Below are positions 54,515-64,000 of a stretch of 64,000 nucleotides of DNA, one piece after another. The DNA comes from Macrothele yani (Eukaryota > Arthropoda > Arachnida > Araneae > Macrothelidae): assembly GCA_039090855.1 (NCBI GenBank), contig CM077002.1, positions 86,184,194 to 86,248,193 on the forward strand. The letters run 5' to 3'. The position numbers were made by a program, and so were the translations under genes. Within the stretch, counting starts at the first letter, position 1. Every line of letters begins with the position of its first letter. Below the pieces are notes generated by a model. It had not been told where the DNA came from. It did no database searches and saw only the letters and a program-made list of their open reading frames with translations.

Positions 54515-55582
54515 TTTGATTCAAAACTCTTTCATATTTAAAATAATTTTATGGGTGTGAAATTTTGAATTTATTTCATAAAATTAAAGGTGGGTGATAC
54601 ATGTTACCTTGATCAGTTGACTGACCTTTTCAGCAGTAATTTGTAGAACTGGCCCTGATAAAGACTCGTTGTCTTACTTTAATCTCCATGAAGTGTTGTC
54701 TTACCCTTATCTTCATGAAGTGAAATCCAAAGGTTCTCTGTCAGCCATTCTTTAAGAATGCTGAATTCTACCAGACCAGTGTTTTTTCTAACTGGTCATA
54801 GGCTTCCTTAGTCCAGTTCTTTTACTACAAATGGCAATTGGTATTCAAATTGATGGAGATCTTTGTGCTGATTTTCAGAGTTGATATATAGACCCAGACA
54901 AGCCAATTGCATTCTATAGTACCACTGTTTTAGTGAAGTGTAGTGTGATAGTTCTCTGTTAAATGCAAGATATCACTGCACAGAGCTGCTTTCTTTCTTA
55001 GCTGACAGTCAAAATTGTCATCACTTGCAATAGTAAAATAACCCCAATCTGCAAATATCCTGAAACTGTATATTCATGTTTGGATTTCAAAATGAAGTTG
55101 CTAACTAAGTGGATTGTGCTGCCTTATAGGAAGTGTTGGGTCAGTTACCTAACTTTTAAAATTTTCAATTAATCAACAAGCAATGAAGTAATGAACTTTC
55201 AAACATCACACCAAAAAATAACAAAGTCAAGGCCAACTGGTTTTGGAATTTGTAAGAGCTTCAATGCTCTTACAAATTGCAGTTGGATTAGTTATGAATG
55301 GAAAAAAACAATATGTGTATATGCATCATTTTCCCACAAACTTTCAAGTTCTCCAAGCAACCCAGTGAATAGGGAACCAAAAAAGAAAAAAATCCCATGA
55401 AGACTGGAAATCTCCATAGCATGCATGTAGTTGTAGGAGTTATCAGTCATCCCAAAAACAGTTGACATTTTACGCAATATTTTAATTGAGTGCATCTTTC
55501 TAACATTAAGAACACATTTTTCATTTCCATACTCAACAAAGGTTTGCAGATTTAGAGGTGAAAAATGAATTGATGCCTTTCT
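54515..55582. other. No gene recognised
   Basis: AT-rich unique sequence with short frames only. Confidence 0.45.
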
Positions 55583-55840
55583 GCATCATCATCAACCATT
55601 ATCAATCCTCTGCTGGATGCAGGTCTCCCCAAGTTTCTTCCAGAACTGTCTGTCTTGAGCCAGTCTCCTCCATGTTACTCCAGCATGCTTTCAAATTTCA
55701 TCAACCCATCTCCAGTGTGGTCTTCTGCTGGATCTTTCTCTGTCCCTTGGTATCCAGTGTAAACTTTTGGTTGTCCATCGATGATCTGTTCTTCCGGCAA
55801 CATGTCCAGCCTATTGCCATTTCAGGGATTTTACTTCTTA
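55583..55840 (-). mobile_element. RTE 3' end, truncated
   Basis: Similar to the last ~250 bp of RTE copies 1 and 2 (ATCATCATCAACCATTATCA at the 3' end; CCATCGATGATCTGTTCTTC inside). It is more diverged than the 58.1 kb copy. 5'-truncated, as most RTE insertions are. Confidence 0.9.
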
Positions 55841-57900
55841 CTAAAAGATTTCACTACTGAGATCGTGCAACAACAGTGGGAACAAGTGATAACCTAATAG
55901 GGGAGAAAGCCCAGGAGAACATAGTAGCTAAAGTATTGGTTCTCATTTAAAGCCCTTGGTTTTTTAGTTGGTCGTTGTTGCCATATGTATGAGTGCATTG
56001 TTCTGGTGAAGTGTGACTTCCTTTCAGTTGAGCAGCTGGTGACAGATATGGTCTAGAGCAGTAAAGCTGAAGTAAAGCTACTCTCTGTGTAGTAACTAGA
56101 CAAGATGAAGTGACCACTAAAAAAGGTTGGCTCAGTCACAGGGGTCACAGGGCTTGAAAATTTTCCCATGCACAACTATTGCATTTTACTAGTGGACAAC
56201 TGAAAATTAAAAACTGACATTTGCTGGAGCCAGTAGGCAAATTATTTTTCATTTCAAACATTTCCTTTTTTTTTTTTTTTTTTTTTGAGAATTTGTATAT
56301 TTTTGTACTCTCCTTTTAGCAAAAGAACTTTCTGACATCTATGATTCCACAGTCCTCATCTAAGTAAAAATGTTGGTGCTGTCTATTTATAGATCTTCTC
56401 CACATGAGAAAGGGGGAAGATTATACTTGTTTTTCCCACTAAGTTTGGAGCACATGCAAAGCAAATAAGGTGCTAAAAGTATTTTATTATTAAGATATAA
56501 AATATTTATTATTAAGATATAAAATATTTATTATTAGATGTCCAAAAGTATTTTATTAAGATTTTTTTTACTGTATGTTATCATCCTGGTACCCTTTTTT
56601 AGACCTGGATTGCCATTGTCAAACATCTCTCTAGACCTGGATTGCCATTGTCAAACATCATGCTTTTCACATTATAAAAATTTAAATTGTGTCAGTACAA
56701 TTTAAAAAAAAAAAAAAAAATGCCCTGTGACTGAGAAACGGATTTCAAGTTAAGACATTGACAATGATCACATGGTCATAGCAAATTCATTTCCATTAAG
56801 CACTAAAGTGCCCTGGGAACTGGAACCACTTCACTCCGATAACAATTAAGTTGTGATGTCTTGCTTTTGTATCTGGATTTCCAAAAGGGTCATTGAGCAT
56901 TTTAGCAAAATGAGTCCATTTATGGCAAAACCCCTTTTTTTCTCTCTATTGACATAGCAATGAATATTATGTCCTCCTTTTCAAAAAGGTACCTGAATTT
57001 TTACATTTCTATCATTTTTATATCCTACATTGGTGTAGCAATGAATATTATGTCCTCCTTTTCAAAAAGGTACCTGAATTTTTACATTTCTATTATTTTT
57101 ATATTTTATTTGTTTTTATTTTTTGGCCACTTCACTGTTTTAAATAAAGGTATTGGTTATTTAAACAAGGGATTTCAACACTTCATTGACACATGAACAT
57201 TTGAGAAAGCATTTCTTCTCCATCCACCAGAAAGTTAATGGGGTAAGAATTTAATTCAGGGAAATTGTTTGTTAACATGCTTATTTTTCATTTCGTGGCA
57301 CTATTTTAGAAACAGAAGTTTAGTTTTATTTCACAGGTATGACTGTCAGCAATTTTGTTTTTGGAACCACAGTCATTCTACATCCATACATTAATATTTT
57401 TTCTTTTAATTCAATGGCACTTGTTTTACAGCCCAAGTGAGCTTGGTACTGATTGTTAGCATGATTCTTTAAAAGCTTTGCGAGTAAATTTATATATATT
57501 TTTTTTTCTGCTGAAAAAGTTTATTACAAAATTAATTGCATATTTGCAAATTAATCTTTCATTTAACAATAATACTGGAAAAAATATTATCTTAATCGTC
57601 TAAACTTTCAAAGAGTTATGCTGGCAAATGGTTAATTAAAATTTACTAAAATTAGGTTTTGTATTTTAACACTCTTTAGAAAAAAGGTGTGCTTATATTA
57701 TCACTATGTCCATCTATTAATCTATCGGCACCATATCTCTGCACCTAGTATTCAAATTTGAACAGTTGTTTTTTCCATTGGGAAGCTGAACTGTGAGAAT
57801 GATAATCCATTCCATTTGGTCATTTTTCTGATGAATAATTTTGATGCTATGTTGCATAAATGTAGCTTCTCAAATTCAAAATATATTTTATTTCGCATCA
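55841..57900. repeat. AT-rich stretch with small tandem duplications, no gene
   Basis: Duplications seen: TAGACCTGGATTGCCATTGT twice near 56600-56660; TATTATTAAGATATAAAATA twice at 56485-56530; and an 81 bp unit beginning ATGAATATTATGTCCTCC at 56960 and 57041. The 81 bp unit keeps a frame open by chance (81 is divisible by three). No family was recognised. Confidence 0.6.
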
Positions 57901-58020
57901 TTCCTCCTTAAAATCTGACTGAAACAATTCTTTCTTTTCTTTGATAACTCTTCCAACAAAAACCATTTTGCATATAGTTTGTTCTTCAAATAATAAACAG
58001 TTTTCCCTGCTAGGGAAATA

Positions 58021-58021
58021 A

Positions 58022-58083
<62 letters not shown>
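58021..58083. repeat. TA microsatellite
   Basis: About 30 TA units directly at the 3' end of RTE copy 2. Confidence 0.95.
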
Positions 58084-58085
<2 letters not shown>

Positions 58086-58455
58086 TCATTGTCAACCATT
58101 ATCAATCCACTGCTGGACGAAGGTCTCCCCAAGTTTCTTCCACAAAGGTTTGTCTTGTGCCAGTCTCCTGCATGTTACTCCTGCATACTTTCGAATTTCA
58201 TCCACCCATCTCCCATGGGGTCTTCTTCTGGGTCTCTTCCTGTCCCTTGGAATCCAATCTAAAATTTTGGCTGTCCATCGATGGTCTGTCCTTCTGGCAG
58301 TATGTCCAGCCCATTGCCATTTCAGGGATTTAACTCTGATCATGATGTCTTCCACTCTTGTCATTTTTCGGATTCACGAGTTCCTCTTCTTATCTCTCCT
58401 GGTTACACCAAGCATGCACCTCTCCATGCTACTTTGAGTTGTCTGCAGCCTTTGT
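58084..58455 (-). pseudogene. RTE copy 2, 3' coding end
   Basis: Encodes the C-terminal MTRVEDIMIRVKSLKWQWAG and RWVDEIRKYAG segments, nearly identical to RTE copy 1. It is cut at 58456 by Penelope dimer C and continues at 60565. The cut copy-2 coding is otherwise collinear with copy 1. Confidence 0.9.
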
Positions 58456-58865
58456 ATGTCTTTTTTTAAATGAAAAACTATTAGTAAGTACCAATCACTC
58501 ACCCTAAAGATCATGGTAACCTCCATCGACAACACACTTCCAACACGTCAATCATCGTAATGTTTCTGGGCTTCCAAGGTTTACAGACATCTTGCTTACG
58601 ATTCTTACTTCCGGGTGTGAAACATCGTTTTTTTGTTTTTTTAGCCTTATGATATGTTACAATAAAGCTTGTCAATTCCATAAAAAACCACACATACTAC
58701 TCATTCATACAATTCAATTAAAAACTATGTAAATAATTTACATAACCTTACATTCCTAGGTGGTTAAACCTTTGTCAACTGTAAGTACTAAACTGCTCCT
58801 TCTGTTTCACAACCCCTGCCACTCCCACTGCAAGTGTCACACCCATTCAGCCCCTCACACACAAT

Positions 58866-58905
58866 CCTCTAGTACTTTCAACAGACCTCTGTCATCATCA
58901 GGAGG
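58866..58905 (-). ncRNA. Hammerhead ribozyme motif, Penelope C left copy
   Basis: The minus strand reads CCTC, CTGATGA, stem II GACAG/CTGTT with loop AGGT, GAAA, GTAC, TA, GAGG. CCTC and GAGG close stem I. The only difference from the right copy is in loop III. Confidence 0.75.
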
Positions 58906-58971
58906 CAGGTGTGTCTCACCCGCCCACCACAGCTCAAGTGAGCAAAGCCATCGAGGCACGGGCCCCAGTCG

Positions 58972-59510
58972 CTATCTCTGAATCATTGTGTCTCTGGCGC
59001 CATCTATTGTCCCTGCTGCTCTTTTTTCCCTTTTTTTTTTTCTAAGCTGCTGTTCAATTTTTATTAGAGCTTTCCATTGTTCGTTTAAGTTAGTAGGCTC
59101 ATTAATGTTGCATAATCTTGATCTGTTTTTTTCAATTAACATTGATTCTGCAATTCTTAACTGCCTTTCGTTTTTACAGCTCTTAATAATTTTAATATCT
59201 TCAAACCTTGGACATTGTTGATTTTCCATACAGTATTGGGTTAATGCTGTCTTAGCTTCTTTTTTGTTCCAATTATTTATATGCTGGTTTAATCTATACT
59301 TTAATTTATTCTTGGTGCTGCCTATATATGACACAGGTGGTTGCTGGTTTATTGGGATTTCATAAATTCCTGCTCTATCTAATTGGCTGATTTTTTCATT
59401 TTTAATCACTAAATTTTTTACAGTAAGTACCTGATTTCCTACCTGTATGTCATACTTGCCACAAACTTTATTAATTTCTGCTGAAACATTTTCTACATAT
59501 GGTATGCCAT
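58972..59510 (-). pseudogene. Penelope-like GIY-YIG endonuclease, left copy C
   Basis: The C-terminal nuclease alone: AGIYEIPINQQPPVSYIGST carries the GIY and YIG halves, then KLKYRLNQHINNW, CPRFEDIKIIKSC and AESMLIEKNRSRLCN. The open frame from 59409 is intact; related coding continues upstream to the junction. The RT part is missing. The family member with a full RT is copy F at 40.6-42.3 kb. Confidence 0.85.
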
Positions 59511-59960
59511 ACAGGTAGGAAATCAGGTACTTACTGTAAAAAATTTAGTGATTAAAAATGAAAAAATCAGACAATTAGATAGAGCAGGAATATATGAAAT
59601 CCCAATAAACCAGCAACCACCTGTGTCATATATAGGCAGCACCAAGAATAAATTAAAGTATAGATTGAACCAGCATATAAATAATTGGAACAAAAAAGAA
59701 GCTAAGACAGCATTAACCCAATACTGTATGGAAAATCAACAATGTCCAAGGTTTGAAGATATTAAAATTATTAAGAGCTGTAAAAACGAAAGGCAGTTAA
59801 GAATTGCAGAATCAATGTTAATTGAAAAAAACAGATCAAGATTATGCAACATTAATGAGCCTAGTAACTTAAACGAACAATGGAAAGCCCTAATAAAAAT
59901 TGAACAGCAGCTTAGAAAAAAAAAGGGAAAAAAGAGCAGCAGGGACAATAGATGGCGCCA
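59511..59960 (+). pseudogene. Penelope-like GIY-YIG endonuclease, right copy C
   Basis: Mirror image of the left copy with only a few substitutions (for example ISQLD to IRQLD). The nuclease motifs YEIPINQQPPVSYIGST are intact. The C-terminal lysine run then shifts frame near 59925, relative to the left copy. It starts slightly farther 3' than its partner, as in dimers A and D. Confidence 0.85.
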
Positions 59961-60049
59961 GAGACACAATGATTCAGAGATAGCGACTGGGGCCCGTGCC
60001 TCGATGGCTCTGCTCACTTGAGCTGTGGTGGGCGGGTGAGACACACTTG

Positions 60050-60089
60050 CCTCCTGATGATGACAGAGGTCTGTTGAAAGCACTAGAGG
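60050..60089 (+). ncRNA. Hammerhead ribozyme motif, Penelope C right copy
   Basis: CCTC (60050-60053), CTGATGA (60054-60060), stem II GACAG/CTGTT with loop AGGT, GAAA (60076-60079), GCAC, TA (cleavage expected after 60085), GAGG (60086-60089) pairing with CCTC. Every consensus core position is met. The very short stem III is the minimal type I form described in Penelope elements. This is the best ribozyme candidate in the window. Confidence 0.8.
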
Positions 60090-60564
60090 ATTGTGTGTGA
60101 GGGGCTGAATGGGTGTGACACTTGCAGTGGGAGTGGCAGGGGTTGTGAAACAGAAGGAGCAGTTTAGTACTTACAGTTGACAAAGGTTTAACCACCTAGG
60201 AATGTAAGGTTATGTAAATTATGTACATAGTTTTTAATTGAATTGTATGAATGAGTAGTATGTGTGGTTTTTTATGGAATTGACAAGCTTTATTGTAACA
60301 TATCATAAGGCTAAAAAAAAAAAAAAAACGATGTTTCACACCCGGAAGTAAGAATCGTAAGCAAGATGTCTGTAAACCTTGGAAGCCCAGAAACATTACG
60401 ATGATTGACGTGTTGGAAGTGTGTTGTCGATGGAGGTTACCATGATCTTTAGTGTGAGTGATTGGTACTTTCTAATAGTTTTTCATTTATGAATTACACG
60501 TAAACTATGCGCACTTTGCAGGAGGTTAATACCTTAAAAGTGCAAATATAATAATGTCTTTTTT

Positions 60565-62297
60565 AGTTAAGGTCCACATCTCTGCACTATACGTAAGCAC
60601 TGGAAGGATGCATTGATCAAACACTTTTCGTTTTAGACATAATGGCATATTGCTCTTGAAAATTATACTGTTTCTTCCAAAAGCTCTCCAGGCAAGTTTT
60701 ATACGCTGATTAATTTCTTCATCAATGTGCCCTCACTTGATATCTGCTGTCCAAGATAAACGTACGCATCTATGATCTCCAGCTTTTCTCCATCAATCGA
60801 TAAATCTTCATTTCTTGTAAAAGCATTGTACATCACTTTTGTCTTCTGAAAGTTCATTTTTAATCCCACTTCTTTACTCTTGTCAGCAAGTTCCTGGATC
60901 ATACTCTGCAGCTCTGATGGGGTAGTTGCAAAAATGACTATGTCATCAGCAAAACGAAGGTGGGTTAGATAATCTCCATTAATCTTTATCCCCTTGTTTT
61001 CCCAGCTCAGCGACTGAAAAAGACACTCCAATGTGGCATTAAAGAGCTTGGGAGATATGGCATCACCTTGTCTCACTCCCTTTCCAATTTTTATGTGTGT
61101 TGTATTTTCAAACAGCCGAATCTTTGCACTTGCATTTTCATAGATGTTATTAATCATATTAATGTATGCATCTTCAATACCGCGTGATTTCAAAGCCATT
61201 GTAACTGCTGATGGTTTCATCGAATCAAAGTCCTTTTCATAATTGATAAATGCCATGCACAATGGAATTTCATATTCCCTTGCTCTTTCAATTAGTTCTC
61301 TCAGTACGTGGATATGATCTATAGTGCTGTAGCCACTCCTGAATCCAGCTTATTCTCTCGGTTGAGCCATGTCCAGTGTTACCTTCAAGCGGTGTGAAAG
61401 AACTTTAGTGAAGATTTTATAAACCACTGATAGGAGGCTGATAGGTCTGTAGTTCCTGAGATCCTCAATGTCACCTTTTTTATGTAGCAGGATCATTGTA
61501 GCGTTGTTCCAATCCTCAGGAATCTTCCCTTCATTAAGGCCTCGAGTGAAAATTTGGGCGAGTACTGTTTCGATTTCTCCACTTACTTCTTGTATGATGT
61601 AATTCCATCTTCTCCTGGAGCTTTTCTCTGCTTCATGTTCTTGATTGCATGTGCAACTTCTGCTGGAAGGACTGGAAGAACTCTGGTATTGGTACCTTTC
61701 ATGATGTCTGGAGTACATGTATCATTCCTTTCATATAATTTGGAGTAGAAATCTTTCACTATTGTCAAAATTTCGCCTCTATTTCTTGTTACAGAACCAT
61801 CTTCTTTTCTCAGTGCCATAATCTGTTTTCTTCCCTTACTGAGATGTCCCTTTGCTATCTTTAGGCTTTGGTTGTTTTCAATTGCTTTCCTCAGTAGTTC
61901 ACAGTTGAATTTCCTTACGTCTTCAGTGATACTTTTTCATACTGTCTTGCATTGCTTTATATATTCCACTTTGTAAGTCGCATCTTCTTTAGTTGTTCTC
62001 ATCTCTCTTCTTTTTTTGCATCAACATTTTGGTTTTTCCTGATAATTTGTTTACATGCAACTTGTTCTTAGACCCAGCTAATTTTGTTGCTGTTTCCATA
62101 AGAGCTTTGGTTACTTTTCTGTTAATTTCAGAAATATCCACTTCTTCGAATGTTAGGCCTTCTAAAGCAGAGAATCTGTTCTTCAGTTCCAACTTGAAGG
62201 TATTATGGTGTTTTTTAAGGTTGGTTATGTCAATACATTTTGTTTGTCTTATGAGCTTGCCATGCTCGAGTTTAGTGATGAGGTGCATCTTACATCT
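60565..62297 (-). pseudogene. RTE copy 2, main coding part
   Basis: Collinear with RTE copy 1 from the end of the endonuclease (CKMHL) through the RT: ALEGLTFEEVDISEINRKVT, AINYEKDFDSM (motif A, aspartate kept), GVRQGDAISPKLF, HLRFADDIVIFA and VYLGQQISSEG. It is 5'-truncated at 62297, where a TATATA run begins. Frameshifts near 60730, 61600 and 61950 and a stop around 61350 break it. It keeps the T-run that copy 1 lost, so it shows the native frame at that point. Confidence 0.9.
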
Positions 62298-64000
62298 ATA
62301 TATATATATATATATATATATATTGCATTTTCCACAATACATCTGGTTCTAAAAGTATGATTTTAAAAACAAATCTTGCATTCGATAGAGTTCATTGTGA
62401 AGAATGTTTTGCACATAATTTATAATTTTTTGTAATGAACAGTTTTGCCTCTAGAGGGCATAAGTGCCTATTTCTGTTTTCGAGATATCTGTAGCAGTGT
62501 CTGTGCTGTGAAACTGTTAAAAACGATCCTACTGAAGAGAAAATCAACTTTCTGACTCAAATAAGAAATCATTGTAACTTCCAGCAAGCATAAAAATTGC
62601 TAATCATCCTACAGGTGCCACCATTCCAGGTGCATTTCCAAAAATTAAAACAAAGACTTCCATCACAGTTACAGTTTCTAAATCTAATTTCCTGTTAATA
62701 AATTTGGGTAAAAATATTTATAATTACCATGTGCTCATGTGTATGAAAAGCTAGTGTTCTGTGGGGAAAAAAAAGCAGTTTGACATTCATTGAAAAAAAG
62801 CAAGTTAATAAATCAAGATTTAGAACTATATGTAACAGCAAGTTTAGATGTTAAAAAAATAATAAAACCACCATCCTGGCACTCCTGTTCCTTAAGCAAT
62901 AGATCTTATTATTGAGAAATTAAAATGACTAAATCTACTAAAAGTACTCCAAATTCTGGAATTAGAGAATACTTTGAAGTATATATGATAGCAAGGAAAT
63001 CCATGAATAAAGCCAATATCTCGAGAATTATGACAGCTCGCATTTTACCTTTTGTGCAGGTATGTATAGGAAACCCCTGTGGCACTACATAATGAAACCA
63101 CATTGAACCCCCTCACTGCCAATTGGGAAAGATAGGGGAGCATCTCTCCCCTTTATGGATAGGGCAACACAGTCAATTATGTACAAAGTTGTAGAGGAAC
63201 ATGGCAAAAATAGTATATAATGCATCTATCCTGAAACAAAGGATGGAAAGGCAACTCAAAAATCCCCAAAAGTATAATCTAAACACCAAGAAGCAACAAA
63301 CAAGAATTTAGACAATGCTACAGCATATGAATGAATAAACTGCACTTAATAATATACAAACTTGAACTTACGTGTTTGTGTACATGACAGTGTCCACCAT
63401 CAGCAACTATGTACACTTGCACATGTTCAACCACCTACCTCCATATGCTGTTTAATATATCCTAATAAAAATTAGCACACACAGTTGTGATACACTGTTG
63501 AGGACCTAGTACATTCAATTATAGTGTTGTATAGGCCTGTGACTTCAGATGCCACTAAAGGAGCAAGGTATGGTGATCTTGGGAGCCATGCTGTTGGACC
63601 TCCATGTTTTATTCAGTGCCCGTGTAAAAAATCGTTAAGCATTTTAGTACTTGTACACTCTTGTATTTTGGTGTCCTATCATGATAGTGCTACATGTTGT
63701 TAAACAACTGCAGTGGCAAAAAAAATGGCCACTGTAGTTGTCTAAGAAAACTGCTACATCTATTCTTAACAGAAGCAAATGTTGTTTAGCATTCAGGTGA
63801 TCTTAATAAAAAAGGGTTATACTAAGTGGTTACTGCACATGATGCACCAGTGTTATCTCACCACTTGACTTGATGATATATGTCCATTGTCCAGTATGGT
63901 TTGTCTGATTACCAGTAGCACTCATTTCGTCTCTTCATTACAGCATCTTGTGTAAGCTGCTGAATATTTCATTTAGTGTAAACCAAGCTTTTAAAGAATA
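62298..64000. other. AT-rich stretch, no gene recognised
   Basis: It begins with a TA microsatellite at 62298-62322. The rest has only short frames. No splice-flanked exon, tRNA-like sequence or terminal repeat is apparent. Confidence 0.5.

Larger units (their letters stand above)
58467..60553. mobile_element. Penelope-like inverted dimer C
   Basis: Left copy (minus, 58467 to about 59510) and right copy (plus, about 59511 to 60553) face each other with a short asymmetric centre. ATGTCTTTTTT flanks the pair exactly (58456-58466 and 60554-60564), and the intact RTE copy 1 shows the empty site. The right tail is ~65 bp longer. The arms are almost identical, so the insertion is recent and later than RTE copy 2. 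Confidence 0.92.

Noticed and set aside
57898..58095. Frame with (IY)n repeats
   Set aside because: Pure translation of the TA microsatellite.
43741..64000. Further kelch exons downstream
   Set aside because: I scanned for RxxHT/GG/W patterns with splice sites and saw none; the gene may continue beyond the window or in exons too short to recognise.

Overview
This is a eukaryotic, almost certainly metazoan, nuclear window from a large AT-rich genome dominated by transposable elements (TEs). An arthropod, perhaps a chelicerate or another large-genome lineage, is my best guess. It rests on the mix of Penelope-like elements with GIY-YIG domains, an RTE-type retrotransposon, mariner/Tc1, piggyBac, hAT and Merlin relatives, and tRNA-headed SINEs; no host gene fixes the species. 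There is no prokaryotic or organellar signal. The only host gene I can support is a kelch-repeat protein on the + strand. Two of its exons (36536-36706 and 43585-43740) have clean splice sites, matching phases and a 6.9 kb intron full of TEs.

Layout. From about 1.6 to 26 kb one same-orientation array of a ~180 bp, CGATGCATCG-rich repeat has been split by four large insertions: a hAT-like element with a 6 bp target-site duplication (TSD) (2541-10716), a DNA transposon with ~65 bp terminal inverted repeats (TIRs) (10975-17360), a transposon with CAYTGGGGAAC ends encoding an unnamed protein family (17487-19757), and a further hAT-like element (20461-25744). Each carries younger insertions: Penelope inverted dimers, a piggyBac MITE, mariner and Tigger copies, a nearly intact RTE, and a long-TIR element with a 60 bp minisatellite. 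From 26 to 36 kb lie SINEs, a hAT MITE, a minimal Penelope inverted dimer and a decayed autonomous hAT with a BED finger (30347-34637). From 36.5 to 43.7 kb is the kelch intron (split Ty3/gypsy, Merlin fragment, SINE, Penelope copy). From 44.7 to 54.5 kb lie a DD36E Tc1-type element and a non-LTR gene split by two nested hAT-like elements, one holding a second copy of the unnamed family. From 55 to 64 kb there are RTE tails and a second RTE split by a Penelope inverted dimer.

How the parts relate. Nearly every coding stretch belongs to a mobile element and most are broken; the exception is RTE copy 1, which shows one visible frameshift. The most informative structure is nesting: paired inverted arms and paralogous repeats act as built-in empty sites, so ends and TSDs can be read directly. 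Five Penelope insertions are head-to-head inverted dimers flanked by 10-12 bp TSDs, and their tails carry hammerhead-ribozyme-like motifs. The best candidate for an under-described system is the 17.5-19.8 kb transposon, whose protein has CxxC pairs and candidate D/D/E positions.
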